The notes under the pieces are model-generated. The model worked only from the letters and a program-made list of their open reading frames with translations, was not told the DNA's origin and made no database searches. The position numbers and the translations under genes are program-made. Below, piece by piece: positions 1 through 9,849 of a stretch of 52,818 bases of DNA (its first letter is position 1; the number at the start of each line of letters is the position of its first letter). The DNA comes from Cytophagaceae bacterium SCN 52-12 (GTDB taxonomy: Bacteria > Bacteroidota > Bacteroidia > Cytophagales > Spirosomataceae): NCBI GenBank assembly GCA_001724175.1, contig MEDT01000043.1, positions 1-52,818 of the forward strand, read 5' to 3'.

Positions 1-586
1 GGTGTATCTCCAGCAGATCGTGCGCAATCGAATAGAGGTGATTGCTGAAATTATTGGCTATAGTAGCCGCTATATGCAGTACCCGCCTTTCTTCGGAATC
101 CATCCGGTAAACAATATTGCTGACTGTCTGCGCCAGCTCCACGAGGGTATCCTCCATCTCTTCGTCGGCCGCTTCCACGCAGAAAGGAAGGGTTGAATAG
201 TCGATGGTATCTTCCTTTGTAAAAGTCTGCAAAGGATAGAGCACGCCGACCCTTACCGGGACATCGCTGTAAACTTCCGTAAATTGCCTCAGCTCATGCA
301 TTGACCTGGAGCCGGAAGTATTGACGACCATTGCTCTGGGAGGGAATACAATTCTTTCGAGCACGCTTTCCAGCATCTGGTCGGGAACTGCGAGCACGAT
401 CAGCTGGGCTTCGCTGTCGGCAAGGTTCAGATCGGGCTGAATATGGCAGTCATAAAGCTGAGAAGCCAGTAATCTAGCATTTTGCGGGTCCCTGCTGTAA
501 ACCTCCGCGATGATATGCCCGGCTCCTTCAAAGGCCTGGGCCAGGTGCCATCCGACGTTTCCCGAACCAATAAAAGATATGATCAT
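1..586 (-). CDS. Rossmann-like/DUF2520 oxidoreductase-like protein (C-terminus cut by window)
   Basis: The reading frame opens at the ATG at 586 on the minus strand and stays open to base 1, giving about 195 residues; the C-terminus lies outside the window. The N-terminus MIISFIGSGNVGWHLA carries the GxGNxG dinucleotide-binding loop of an NADP-type Rossmann fold, and the later stretch HIAATIANNFSNHLYSIA is typical of the DUF2520 helical domain that follows it. The family resembles F420-dependent NADP reductases and ProC, but its substrate is unknown. It lies 47 bp downstream of rodA on the same strand and may be co-transcribed with it. The fold is well supported; the reaction is not. Confidence 0.85.
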   Translation of the reverse strand, partial: MIISFIGSGNVGWHLAQAFEGAGHIIAEVYSRDPQNARLLASQLYDCHIQPDLNLADSEAQLIVLAVPDQMLESVLERIVFPPRAMVVNTSGSRSMHELRQFTEVYSDVPVRVGVLYPLQTFTKEDTIDYSTLPFCVEAADEEMEDTLVELAQTVSNIVYRMDSEERRVLHIAATIANNFSNHLYSIAHDLLEIH

Positions 587-633
587 AAAAGGGTTTATTT
601 ATAAGAGCTCAATTACGGCAGCCATGAGAAGGG

Positions 634-1908
634 CTACAGCGCAAACGGTCTTTGCGCGTCGATCTTCAGAAAAATAAACAAAAGGATAGTAAATCCCCAA
701 AGGGACGACCCTCCGTAACTAAAAAAAGGCAGCGGGATGCCGATAACCGGCATCAATCCTATCGTCATCCCGATATTCACCATAAAATGAAACAGGAATA
801 TACCCGCTACACAATATCCGTATACTCTTCCGAAGCGGGTACGCTGTCGTTCGGCCAATACGATAAGGCGCGAAACCAACCCTAGAAAAAGGCCGACAAC
901 GACCAGCGCGCCTACAAAACCGTGCTCCTCGCCAACTGTGCAGAATATAAAATCCGTATCCTGCTCGGGCACAAAATCAAACTTTGTCTGGGTCCCCTGG
1001 AGAAATCCTTTTCCTATCATTCCTCCCGAGCCGATGGCGATTTTGGACTGGATGACATTCCATCCGTCTCCCTGGGGATCCGAATACGGATCGATCAGCA
1101 CCATAATCCGGTTCCGCTGATGCTTCTGCAGCACGTTGTTCATAAAGAAATCCACGCCCAGCACCGTGATGATCATCCCTACTCCAAACAGGACACTAGT
1201 CAATGCGCCGCCCCTCCTGCGCGCCATTTTAGGCATCAGGAAGATCACGAGCGCGACCAGCACAATGATGCCGCCGACCACAAACCATTTGTTCACCAGC
1301 AGGGTGATGACCAGGAGAGCAGCCATCACGATACCTATGACCAGGATGATGCCCGGCAGTCCCTCGCGGTAGAGCATGATCAGGAAAGAAGCGAATACGA
1401 GGGCCGACCCGGTCTCGTTGGAAAGCAGGATCAGCACCGCAGGCAAACCGATAATAAGCGCGACAACCCGGTAATCTTTCCAATGCTGCAGCTTCAGGGT
1501 AGGATCTCCGAGATACTTTGCCAGCGCCAGGCTGGTGCCCAGCTTGGCAAATTCCGCCGGCTGGAGGGAAAATGACCCGAGCTTGATCCATGACCGGGAG
1601 CCTTTTATATCGCTTGCCATGAACAGCACTGCGATCAGCGCCAGGATGATCAGGCCGTATATAACGTAGGCAAAAGTGTCGTAAAATTTATGGTCTACCA
1701 CCAGAATAGCGATGATCAGGATGCTTGCCGTCCCTATCCACAGCAGCTGCTGCCCCGAGCGGTAAGACAGGTCGAACATGCTCATGGGATTTTCCGGCGT
1801 ATATACGACCGCATAGATATTGAACCATCCCATGATCACACAGGAGATGTAAAGGAGCAATACCAGCCAGTCAATATTGCCGAACACGTATTTGCTGCGC
1901 TCCGCCAT
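634..1908 (-). CDS. rodA: Rod shape-determining protein RodA (SEDS peptidoglycan glycosyltransferase)
   Basis: A 424-residue, roughly ten-helix membrane protein of the FtsW/RodA/SpoVE family, which polymerises lipid II into glycan strands during cell elongation together with PBP2. The loop with D-P-Y-S-D-P that supplies the essential Asp in RodA is present, as is the C-terminal signature FFSYGGSSL (about residues 395-403). The usual Q-P-D-x-G-[ST]-A motif reads S-N-E-T-G-S-A here, a noticeable deviation. The start ATG (1908-1906) directly follows the mrdA stop (1911-1909), so the two genes are translationally coupled, matching their enzymatic partnership. The mreBCD genes that often precede this pair are not in the window. 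Confidence 0.95.
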   Translation of the reverse strand: MAERSKYVFGNIDWLVLLLYISCVIMGWFNIYAVVYTPENPMSMFDLSYRSGQQLLWIGTASILIIAILVVDHKFYDTFAYVIYGLIILALIAVLFMASDIKGSRSWIKLGSFSLQPAEFAKLGTSLALAKYLGDPTLKLQHWKDYRVVALIIGLPAVLILLSNETGSALVFASFLIMLYREGLPGIILVIGIVMAALLVITLLVNKWFVVGGIIVLVALVIFLMPKMARRRGGALTSVLFGVGMIITVLGVDFFMNNVLQKHQRNRIMVLIDPYSDPQGDGWNVIQSKIAIGSGGMIGKGFLQGTQTKFDFVPEQDTDFIFCTVGEEHGFVGALVVVGLFLGLVSRLIVLAERQRTRFGRVYGYCVAGIFLFHFMVNIGMTIGLMPVIGIPLPFFSYGGSSLWGFTILLFIFLKIDAQRPFAL

Positions 1909-3888
1909 TCAGATTCCTTTTTTCAGATCCTGTTTATTTCCTCCCGTTCTCCTTAGCCCCACTGTCCTGAGGGTATCCTCCCGTACGGCGAGAGGCACCG
2001 TGACGGGTGCAGCCTTCCTGACCGAATCTTTACGCTCCTGTACCTTCGGCAGGATCGTTCCCCTGGGAAAAATATAATTGGGCAGATAATTCTTTCTCAG
2101 CACGTACGCCTCTACCGACTTGCTGATGGTTTCCCGCTTCAGGTATCTTTCAATCAGCAAATTGGCGATAGGCGCGGCATGTGAGCCGCCGAATCCCGAA
2201 TATTCTACGATCACGGCGATGGCTATCTTCGGATCGTCGACCGGCGCGAAGGCAATAAAGATCGAATTATCCTCGCCCTTCGGGTTCTGCGAGGTACCGG
2301 TCTTCCCGGCGCTGACAATGCCGCTGCTCAGCTGTGCAAATGCCGGCACAGTACCCCTGGTAACCGCCCCTTTCATTCCTTCTATCACCGCCTCATAATG
2401 CTGTCTCGCTATCCCGGTCTCGTGTCTTTCCCGGTATTGCTGAAGCGGCTTGCCATCCTGCGTCCCGATCCCGGCTACGATATGCGGTGTATAAAAATAC
2501 CCCCTGTTGGCAATAGTGGCGGCAAGATTGGCCAGCTTGATAGGGTTGGTCAACAGCTCTCCCTCACCGATGCTTACGGAGTAAATATTAGAAAATTTCC
2601 ATCTTCCCTTCCCGTATCGCTTATCATAATATTTATCGTCGGGCACGTTTCCTTTGAATTCACTGGGCAGATCGACACCCAGTTTTTCGCCCATGCTGAA
2701 CCTTTTGGCTATTTCATGCCACCGGCTCAAACCTGTAGCAGAAGCCGTGAAGCTGTTGGTTTCGTCGTTGTCGTACAGCACCCTTCTGAACACGTGGTAA
2801 AAATACGGGTTGCACGAATGCTGCACTCCCATCGCCACCGACGCGATAGGCGGGTGTCCGTGGCATTTCATAGGCGCGCTGCCGTGAGCAAAGCCCGTCC
2901 CGGCGGTAATCACGCCTTCCTGGAGGGCAACCAGCGCCTGTATGAGCTTAAAAGTGGAGCCCGGCCGGTAGCTCGACATCACGGCGCGGTTAAACAGCGG
3001 ACGGTAAGGATTCCGGTAAAGCTCCATGTAGTTTTTCGAGAAAGACCGGCTGGAAAGCAGCCGGGGATCGTAGGTAGGGGAAGAAGCTATGGCTATGATC
3101 TGCCCTGTTTTAGGCTCGATGGCTACCACGCTGCCCACTTTATTCACCAGGAGGCTGTCGGCATATTGCTGCACCATCAGGTCTATGCCCGTGTAAAGGT
3201 TCCGGCCGACAACGGAAGAAGTATCGAGCTCCCCGTTTTTCCATGATCCCTTTTGTATTCCTTTTACGTTGACCATCACGAACTTGGTGCCGCGTTTTCC
3301 CCTCAGCTCCTTTTCGTAGAACTTTTCAAGACCGGTCTGCCCGATATAGTCGCCCTTCCTGTAATAAGGCTCCTCCTGCTCATCCATCTGCTTTTTCGAT
3401 ATCTCGCTCACATATCCCAGGGCATTGGCCATGCTAGCCGTAGTATAGGTCCTGACCGAGCTTCTTTCAAACTCGAAACCCGGGTAATCTACCATAATAT
3501 CCTGTATCCGGGCAAATTCCTCCTTCGACAGCTGTCTTAAAAAAAGAGACGGCTTTACGCGGGAGTACGCCTTTGCCGCAGCCATCAGGCTATCGAATTC
3601 CCAGCGCTCTATCCCGAAAGCCTGGCAGAGCCTCAGTGTATCCCGTACCCTGGCTTTATAGGGCGTCACTACCAAATCGTAAACAGGGGTATTGTAGACA
3701 ATAAGATTCCCGTAGCGGTCGTAGATCTGACCGCGCGCCGGTATCTCGATTATTTTCTTGATGGAGTTGCTCGAAGACTCTATTGCATAGCTTTCGTCGA
3801 GCACCTGCAGGGAAAAGAGCCTCGCCAGGTAAATGACTCCTATCAAAAGTGCTCCCCAGATGATAAAAAGATGACGATTCTCCTGCAT
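1909..3888 (-). CDS. mrdA: Penicillin-binding protein 2 (elongation-specific transpeptidase)
   Basis: A 659-residue class B PBP that cross-links peptidoglycan in the elongasome. A single N-terminal membrane anchor (about residues 8-25) precedes the pedestal domain. The transpeptidase motifs are clear: S-T-F-K with nucleophile Ser311, S-C-N at 358-360, and K-T-G-T at 529-532. Length fits the PBP2 family. A C-terminal tail of about 60 residues rich in charged residues follows the catalytic domain. Immediately downstream rodA begins with no spacer. The ATG at 3888 is chosen because MQENRHLFIIWG leads directly into the anchor helix. Confidence 0.95.
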   Translation of the reverse strand: MQENRHLFIIWGALLIGVIYLARLFSLQVLDESYAIESSSNSIKKIIEIPARGQIYDRYGNLIVYNTPVYDLVVTPYKARVRDTLRLCQAFGIERWEFDSLMAAAKAYSRVKPSLFLRQLSKEEFARIQDIMVDYPGFEFERSSVRTYTTASMANALGYVSEISKKQMDEQEEPYYRKGDYIGQTGLEKFYEKELRGKRGTKFVMVNVKGIQKGSWKNGELDTSSVVGRNLYTGIDLMVQQYADSLLVNKVGSVVAIEPKTGQIIAIASSPTYDPRLLSSRSFSKNYMELYRNPYRPLFNRAVMSSYRPGSTFKLIQALVALQEGVITAGTGFAHGSAPMKCHGHPPIASVAMGVQHSCNPYFYHVFRRVLYDNDETNSFTASATGLSRWHEIAKRFSMGEKLGVDLPSEFKGNVPDDKYYDKRYGKGRWKFSNIYSVSIGEGELLTNPIKLANLAATIANRGYFYTPHIVAGIGTQDGKPLQQYRERHETGIARQHYEAVIEGMKGAVTRGTVPAFAQLSSGIVSAGKTGTSQNPKGEDNSIFIAFAPVDDPKIAIAVIVEYSGFGGSHAAPIANLLIERYLKRETISKSVEAYVLRKNYLPNYIFPRGTILPKVQERKDSVRKAAPVTVPLAVREDTLRTVGLRRTGGNKQDLKKGI

Positions 3889-3982
3889 GCAGCTCTACTG
3901 AACCCGTAACTCCCACTTTAACTAACGCAAAATTAGCCGTCTTTCACGAATATTCAATACAGCTCCGCCCGCTAAAAAATCA

Positions 3983-5017
3983 CTACCATCCCGCGCCTTT
4001 GGCCAGTGTCCGGATACGGCAGAGATAGCTGTGCGCTGTGATGTACAACGTGCTTCCGTCGTCACCCCATGCGCAATTGGCGGTGGGGCGTCCCGTTTCG
4101 ATCCGGCCGAGCAGCTTTCCTGATGGCGACAGCACCAGAACGCCTCCCGGCCCGGTCGTCCATATATTGCCGCGACCGTCAATTTTCAGCCCGTCGGGAA
4201 GGCCCGGCATTCCCTGCTTTACCATGGGAGTGGCGTCGAAAAGGACTTTTCCTTCCCCTGCTTTACCGTTTTCCAGAACCGGGTAAGACATGATAACCGC
4301 TCTTTCGGGATCGGAAACAGCCACGTAAAGCGTCTTCCCGTCCGGCGAAAACGCGATGCCGTTGGGGCGGCTCAGGTCGGGGATCAGCAGCTCTGTCGCA
4401 CCCGATCCGCTTATCCGGTAAACGCCGCAAACATCTATTTCACGGGTAGGGTCTTCTGCCTTCTTCGCCAGTCCGTAGGGTGGATCGGTAAAATAAATTT
4501 CCTTCGAAACAGGATGCTGGGCTACGTCATTGGGGCTGTTCAGCCTTTTTCCCTGGTAGCTGTCGGAAATCGTGCGCTTTCCGCCTTTCACAAGCGACAT
4601 GGAGCTTATCCTGCGATCGCCGTGCTCACAGGCGACCAGGTTACCCTTAGAATCGATCAACAGCCCGTTTGCACCCGGTTCGTCGCTGTACACGCCAACC
4701 CCCGTGTACCCGGATGGATTCAAAAATACCGAAATACCGCTCTTCTCCTTCCACTCGAAAATAGTGTTCTTGGGAACATCGGTAAACAGGAGGCTGCCCC
4801 GTTCCCTGCTCCAGACCGGGCCTTCCGCCCAGGTGAACCCTCCGGCCAGGACTTCTATCGACGCGTCTTTACCGACCAGCTTTTCAAAAGCCGGATCTAC
4901 GGTTATTACCTTTCCGAATGTCGGGTATTGGGCATTCACATTACTCGCGGCAGCTATCAGAATCAGTATATTGAAAGCTATGCTGAAAATCAGCCGGGAA
5001 ACGATTTCACGATCCAT
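3983..5017 (-). CDS. Secreted SMP-30/gluconolactonase/LRE family protein
   Basis: A 344-residue protein with a hydrophobic signal peptide (about residues 8-29, ending N-V-N-A-Q). The rest is a six-bladed beta-propeller of the SMP-30/gluconolactonase family: the E-G-P-V-W stretch near residue 65 supplies the metal-binding Glu, and N-G-I-A-F-S-P-D-G and P-D-G-L near the middle and end give the Asn/Asp ligands. Members hydrolyse sugar lactones with a divalent metal, here presumably in the periplasm. It is on the same strand as mrdA, 94 bp upstream of it, without an obvious functional link. The actual lactone substrate cannot be read from the sequence. Confidence 0.88.
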   Translation of the reverse strand: MDREIVSRLIFSIAFNILILIAAASNVNAQYPTFGKVITVDPAFEKLVGKDASIEVLAGGFTWAEGPVWSRERGSLLFTDVPKNTIFEWKEKSGISVFLNPSGYTGVGVYSDEPGANGLLIDSKGNLVACEHGDRRISSMSLVKGGKRTISDSYQGKRLNSPNDVAQHPVSKEIYFTDPPYGLAKKAEDPTREIDVCGVYRISGSGATELLIPDLSRPNGIAFSPDGKTLYVAVSDPERAVIMSYPVLENGKAGEGKVLFDATPMVKQGMPGLPDGLKIDGRGNIWTTGPGGVLVLSPSGKLLGRIETGRPTANCAWGDDGSTLYITAHSYLCRIRTLAKGAGW

Positions 5018-5082
5018 AGATAAGGATTTTGGTTAAAGGCAAAAATAGCAAGTTTATCCGGTTACATCCATAGAACGCGCCG

Positions 5083-6918
5083 CTACTTCCTGTTGTAGTC
5101 GCTGAACAGCGCCTGCTGCAGGGCTTTGCTCCTGGCAATATCGTCTTCTGTAATCGCTCCTTCCTTTCTTACAAAATCTTTTCCGTCGTGATCGTATACC
5201 AGCAGCTTGTCCGGCTGGACGAAGCCATAGCCGTTCTGGTAGAAAAAGGCGGCGAACGAAGCGGCGCCGGGCGACAGGAGATCGCGGCTGAACCTGAAAG
5301 CGGTGTCCGGTTCCATAAGCTGTCCCAGGAGCGTATTGGCAATATCCGTCTGGCTGCCGGTGACCGGTACCTCCCTGCCGGTGGCGGCGAGCGCCCCGCC
5401 CAGCAAAAGGAGGGGTATCCGGAAGCGCCTTTCGTCTTCCAGCTTTTTATTGCCCGGATGGCGATGCCCGTGATCGGCCGTAATAACGACCAGCGTCGAA
5501 TCCCACCAGGGCTGCCGCCTGGCATATGCGAAAAAGTCGCCGAGGACATGATCGGTGTAGGCGCTTGAATTGAGGAACAGGCTCTCCTCGTCGGTCCCGG
5601 GCACAAACGGCTTTTCGACCGGGACATCGAACGGCTCGTGGCTGCTCAGCGTCAAAACCGTCCTGAAAAAGGGCATCCGGGCCGTATCGAGCTCCGCTTC
5701 AAGCCGTTTGAAAAGATACTGGTCATGTACTCCCCATTTGGAGGTGTTCACCTCGGTCGGGAAATCGCTCATTTCCGTAATATTGCGAAAGCCTACATTG
5801 GTCAGGTAGGAGCGGAAGTTGGCAAAGTCTGCATCGCCGCCATACATAAAAGCGGTATGATACCCTTGCTTTTCCAGCACCCTTGTCAATGACGGGAGCC
5901 GTTCGGTTTTCCCCGGGAACTTCACGATCGACGAGCGGGGCTGGGCGGGATACCCGCTCAGGATACTCACGAGGCCTTTGTCTGTCCGGTCGCCGCTGGC
6001 ATAAAAATGAGTAAACAGCACGCCCTCACGGCAGAGCCGGCTAAGGTTAGGTGTAATGTTGTCAAGACCTCCCAGCGGCGCGATGAGGTCGGACGTAAAG
6101 CTTTCCAGGACGATCAGCAGAATGTTGGGCCGGGCGATCTTCAGCAGCCGCGGGGCGCGGAGCGTATCTGCATAAAGCTCCTTCATTAAGCGGGCGGTCT
6201 CGGTGCTGTCGAAAAAGTCCTCCGGGTACCGCACGTTCGCAGACTTTCTCAGGCTCGACATAAAATTCCACAGCACGTTTACCGCTGCATGATTCGCGTA
6301 GGGCTTGCTGCTGTGGAAATATACAAACCCGGTGTTCATCGGCGCTACGGTCAGGCTGCCCCTGATCGGCAGGATCAAAAAGCCTGTAAGGGCCAGCATG
6401 ACTGCACCGGACCATTTCGGAACAGGCTGTGACAGGCAGGAAAGGCTGCCTTTGATCCACCGGGCAAAAATGAGCCCGAAACAACCGGAGACCAGCACGA
6501 AGATACTCACTCCTTTTACCAGCACCCACGGGCTGATGCTCCCGAACGCACCGGAACCGAGGTAGTCAAACGGCGTGCCGTTAAGCCGGAACCCCCAATG
6601 CCGGTACAGCTCCTCGTCTGTGACGAGTATGACGCCGGAGAAGAAAAGCAGCAGCAGGGTATAGCCGGTTGCTATCTTTTCCCATACCCGCAAGGGAAAA
6701 AGAATAGAAAAAAAGATGACCAACCCATAGATCACCAGGAAATAACCGGTAATGCTCAGGTCCATCCTGAGACCCTTCCATAAGGACAGACACGCTTCGG
6801 AAAACGTCAGGCCGGCGGTCAGATCATAATTGTATAATAAAAAGACAAGCCGGATCACCATCATGTAAACCAGCCAGTAGGCCCCGAGAGAAAAAAAAAG
6901 TTTCTGACGCGAAAACAC
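5083..6918 (-). CDS. LTA synthase family membrane sulfatase/phosphotransferase
   Basis: A 611-residue protein with about five N-terminal membrane helices (to about residue 200) followed by an extracytoplasmic alkaline-phosphatase/sulfatase domain. The block N-I-L-L-I-V-L-E-S-F-T has the metal-binding Glu and the nucleophile Thr275 of LtaS-type enzymes, and D-H-G-H-R-H near residue 475 gives the second metal site. Such enzymes move phosphoglycerol or phosphoethanolamine headgroups in Gram-positives; in Bacteroidota the acceptor is unknown, so a role in lipid or surface-glycan modification is inference. A TATATTTG match to the -7 box (6937-6944, minus) lies just before the start codon. It is divergent from the mrp operon. 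Confidence 0.88.
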   Translation of the reverse strand: MFSRQKLFFSLGAYWLVYMMVIRLVFLLYNYDLTAGLTFSEACLSLWKGLRMDLSITGYFLVIYGLVIFFSILFPLRVWEKIATGYTLLLLFFSGVILVTDEELYRHWGFRLNGTPFDYLGSGAFGSISPWVLVKGVSIFVLVSGCFGLIFARWIKGSLSCLSQPVPKWSGAVMLALTGFLILPIRGSLTVAPMNTGFVYFHSSKPYANHAAVNVLWNFMSSLRKSANVRYPEDFFDSTETARLMKELYADTLRAPRLLKIARPNILLIVLESFTSDLIAPLGGLDNITPNLSRLCREGVLFTHFYASGDRTDKGLVSILSGYPAQPRSSIVKFPGKTERLPSLTRVLEKQGYHTAFMYGGDADFANFRSYLTNVGFRNITEMSDFPTEVNTSKWGVHDQYLFKRLEAELDTARMPFFRTVLTLSSHEPFDVPVEKPFVPGTDEESLFLNSSAYTDHVLGDFFAYARRQPWWDSTLVVITADHGHRHPGNKKLEDERRFRIPLLLLGGALAATGREVPVTGSQTDIANTLLGQLMEPDTAFRFSRDLLSPGAASFAAFFYQNGYGFVQPDKLLVYDHDGKDFVRKEGAITEDDIARSKALQQALFSDYNRK

Positions 6919-7094
6919 AACAAAAATTTAACACGCCAAATATACTAAGGTAATCCTGAAAATAACGGAAAACGCTCGTCCGGAGAATTCTCAAACCATC
7001 AAAAAATAGCACTTTTTTAGTGCATTGAAGCTAGGTCATCCGGGCGAAAATCATTATTTTTACGTTCTTGCGTCTGGTAATAAACTTTTAGTTG

Positions 7095-9413
7095 ATGATT
7101 CTGGCAGTCCTTTCGGGCTTCTTAGCGGCCTTAATATTGGCTTTTTCAGGGAAACTGTTCAGAGGGCGCTTGTCTGTCCTCCTGGGATTGCTGCCGCTCT
7201 CCATTTTCAACTATTTCCTGTATTTCTTTCCCGATATCAGCGCGGGAAAAGTCATCACCTTCAGCTACCGCTGGATCCCTTCACTGGGCATCAATCTCGA
7301 CTTCCGGCTCGACGGGCTGTCCATGCTTTTCGTGATGCTCATAACCGGCATCGGGGCGCTCATTTATTTTTATGCAGCCTCTTACCTGGAAGGTCATAAA
7401 TTCCTGGACAGGTTCTATGCCTACCTCAGCCTGTTTATGGGCTCGATGCTCGGGCTGGTACTGGCCGACAATACACTCCTTATCTTTATATTCTGGGAAC
7501 TGACAAGCATCAGCTCTTTTTTCCTGATAGGCTTCAACAACGACAACGCCGAATCCAGGAAAAGCGCCCTGATGGCGCTGGCTATTACCGGCTGCGGCGG
7601 CTTTTTTCTTCTTGCCTCTTTTGTCCTGATGGGTATCGCCACCCAAACCTACTCGATCGGGCAGATGCTGGCGGCCCCCGGTTTCCTGAAAGAGCAGCCT
7701 GCTTACGAGCTGGTCCTGTTTTTTCTTTTTGTTGGTTCATTTTCCAAGTCGGCCCAGTTTCCTTTCCACTTCTGGCTCCCGGGAGCAATGAAGGCCCCGA
7801 CCCCCGTTTCGGCCTATCTTCATTCGGCCACTATGGTAAAAGCAGGAATATACCTGCTGGCAAGATTTTCCCCCTTGCTGGGAGATCATCTGCTCTGGAC
7901 CAATACGCTTATGATCACAGGCGGCTTCACGATGCTTTATGCCGCCGCCCACTCGGTTTTCAAGAAAGACCTGAAGTCTATCCTGGCCTACTCCACCATT
8001 TCAGCGCTGGGGATGCTCGTATTCCTTATCGGCATAGGCACGCGCTACGCAATTGTTGCGGCCGCCGCCTTTATCCTGGTTCATGCCCTCTACAAAGCGG
8101 GCCTGTTCCTTATCACCGGGATTATCGATCATGAGGCCGGCACGAGGAATATAGACAAGCTGGGCGGGCTCAGGAAATGGTTCCCGCTGGTAGCGCTTGC
8201 GGGTCTGCTGGCGGCTTTGTCAAGCGCGGGGGTGCCGCTCACGTTCGGTTTTATAGGAAAAGACCTTATCTACGAAGCCACCCTGCATACGCAGGACTTT
8301 TTCCGCTACACCCTGACGCCGCTGGCGCTGATCACTAACATCCTGCTGCTTTATGCCGGGTTCAGCACGGGCATCAGGCCGTTTGCAGGCAGCATTCCCG
8401 AAAATTTATCAAAGGGCCCGCTTCATCCTTCGCTGTCCCCGCTCCTGTGGATCCCTCCGCTGATCCTGGGCGGGTTAAGCATATTCTTCGGCCTCCTGCC
8501 CTATGTCCCTGATCAGCTCCTGGTAAGCCATGCAGCCAGCTCGATATACGGTTCTTATATCTTTCTGCCGTTAAAAATCTGGCACGGCTTCAACCTTACG
8601 CTGCTGCTAAGCGCCGTCACCATCGTAGCGGGTGCCGCTCTTTACTTCCTGTATCGCCCGGCAACGGCGTCTGCCGCGACGCAATACTGGCTGCAATGGT
8701 TTTCCCCGCAGCACCTGACGGAATGGACGGGTGAAAAAACACGCCTTTTTGCATACCATTATACAAAAATGCTTCAAAACGGCTATCTCCGGTCTTATAT
8801 ACTGACGATTACGGTTTTTCTGATCGGGCTGATCGGCTACAGGTTTTTCTCTACGGTAGATCTCAGGGTGAACACTTCCGGGTTTACGGAAATCCGTTTT
8901 TTCGAGTTTGTGGTTTTCGCGATCACGGTGATCGCGACCATTACGACGGTTTTTACCAACTCCAGGCTGACAGCCATCGTCAGCATGAGCATCATCGGAC
9001 TGTCGATCTGTCTCATATATGTCTATTACGGGGCGCCCGATCTGGCCATGACCCAGTTTACGATCGATACGCTGACGGTGGTGTTGTTTGTGCTCGTGCT
9101 GTACCGTCTTCCGCAGTACCTCATCAACTCCAACCGGAAAATGAAGCTGCGCGACGGCCTGGTCGCTTTTTCTTTCGGCACGCTGATTTCACTCATTACC
9201 CTGCAGGCGCTGATTTCTCCTGCCAATAAGGAGATCAGCCGCTTTTATGCGGACAATGCCTACCTGCTGGCGAAAGGTAAAAACGTGGTCAATGTCATCC
9301 TTGTTGACTTCCGGGGAGCCGATACCATGGTGGAGACCATGGTGCTTACGATCGCTGCGCTGGGCGTCTACAGCCTGCTTAAGCTGAATGTAAAACCGAC
9401 AGATAAAGATTAA
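7095..9413 (+). CDS. mrpA: Mrp/Mnh Na+/H+ antiporter subunit A
   Basis: The first gene of a complete Mrp operon, 772 residues if started at the ATG at 7095 (a TTG one codon earlier is also possible). It is a polytopic membrane protein homologous to complex I NuoL. The N-terminal two thirds is the proton-translocating antiporter domain, with the key TM5 glutamate at Glu135 in F-W-E-L-T-S. The C-terminal part (about 590 onward) carries the extra MrpA helices (DUF4040-like, Y-Y-G-A-P-D-L-A-M-T-Q-F). The complex uses the proton gradient to expel Na+ and supports alkali and salt tolerance. Twelve bases separate it from mrpB. Confidence 0.95.
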   Translation: MILAVLSGFLAALILAFSGKLFRGRLSVLLGLLPLSIFNYFLYFFPDISAGKVITFSYRWIPSLGINLDFRLDGLSMLFVMLITGIGALIYFYAASYLEGHKFLDRFYAYLSLFMGSMLGLVLADNTLLIFIFWELTSISSFFLIGFNNDNAESRKSALMALAITGCGGFFLLASFVLMGIATQTYSIGQMLAAPGFLKEQPAYELVLFFLFVGSFSKSAQFPFHFWLPGAMKAPTPVSAYLHSATMVKAGIYLLARFSPLLGDHLLWTNTLMITGGFTMLYAAAHSVFKKDLKSILAYSTISALGMLVFLIGIGTRYAIVAAAAFILVHALYKAGLFLITGIIDHEAGTRNIDKLGGLRKWFPLVALAGLLAALSSAGVPLTFGFIGKDLIYEATLHTQDFFRYTLTPLALITNILLLYAGFSTGIRPFAGSIPENLSKGPLHPSLSPLLWIPPLILGGLSIFFGLLPYVPDQLLVSHAASSIYGSYIFLPLKIWHGFNLTLLLSAVTIVAGAALYFLYRPATASAATQYWLQWFSPQHLTEWTGEKTRLFAYHYTKMLQNGYLRSYILTITVFLIGLIGYRFFSTVDLRVNTSGFTEIRFFEFVVFAITVIATITTVFTNSRLTAIVSMSIIGLSICLIYVYYGAPDLAMTQFTIDTLTVVLFVLVLYRLPQYLINSNRKMKLRDGLVAFSFGTLISLITLQALISPANKEISRFYADNAYLLAKGKNVVNVILVDFRGADTMVETMVLTIAALGVYSLLKLNVKPTDKD

Positions 9414-9425
9414 AAACGTGACAGG

Positions 9426-9842
9426 ATGCAATCGACAATATTAAAAACCGCAACCAACTACCTGCTCCCTTTGCTGCTGCTGTTTTCAGTGTTCATTCTC
9501 CTGCGCGGGCATTATGAATCGGGCGGCGGATTTGTCGGCGGGCTGGTCGCTTCCATCGCTTTTGTGCTGCATTCTTTTGCCTACGGCCTGGAGCGGACCC
9601 AAAAATTGCTTAAATATCCGCCGAAGTCCTTCATCCCGGTAGGATTGCTCCTGTCCTTTATGAGCGGTGTATTGCCGATGTTCGGCGGGAAGGCATACAT
9701 GACGGGCGTATGGTCGTCGGAACCGCTCCCCGTTATCGGGCTGGTGGGATCCGCCCTTTTTTTTGATATCGGTGTTTTTATAGTAGTGATCGGTGTAACG
9801 CTTACCATATTGTTCACTATTTCGGAATCTATTGATCAGTAA
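9426..9842 (+). CDS. mrpB: Mrp/Mnh Na+/H+ antiporter subunit B
   Basis: A 138-residue protein with four predicted membrane helices. The stretch [14 protein letters not shown] (about residues 27-40) is the hallmark of MnhB. It is an accessory membrane subunit of the Mrp complex, packed next to the C-terminal helices of subunit A. It lies between mrpA and mrpC with very short spacers, so it belongs to the same transcript. Confidence 0.95.
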   Translation: MQSTILKTATNYLLPLLLLFSVFILLRGHYESGGGFVGGLVASIAFVLHSFAYGLERTQKLLKYPPKSFIPVGLLLSFMSGVLPMFGGKAYMTGVWSSEPLPVIGLVGSALFFDIGVFIVVIGVTLTILFTISESIDQ

Positions 9843-9849
9843 ACACGCT

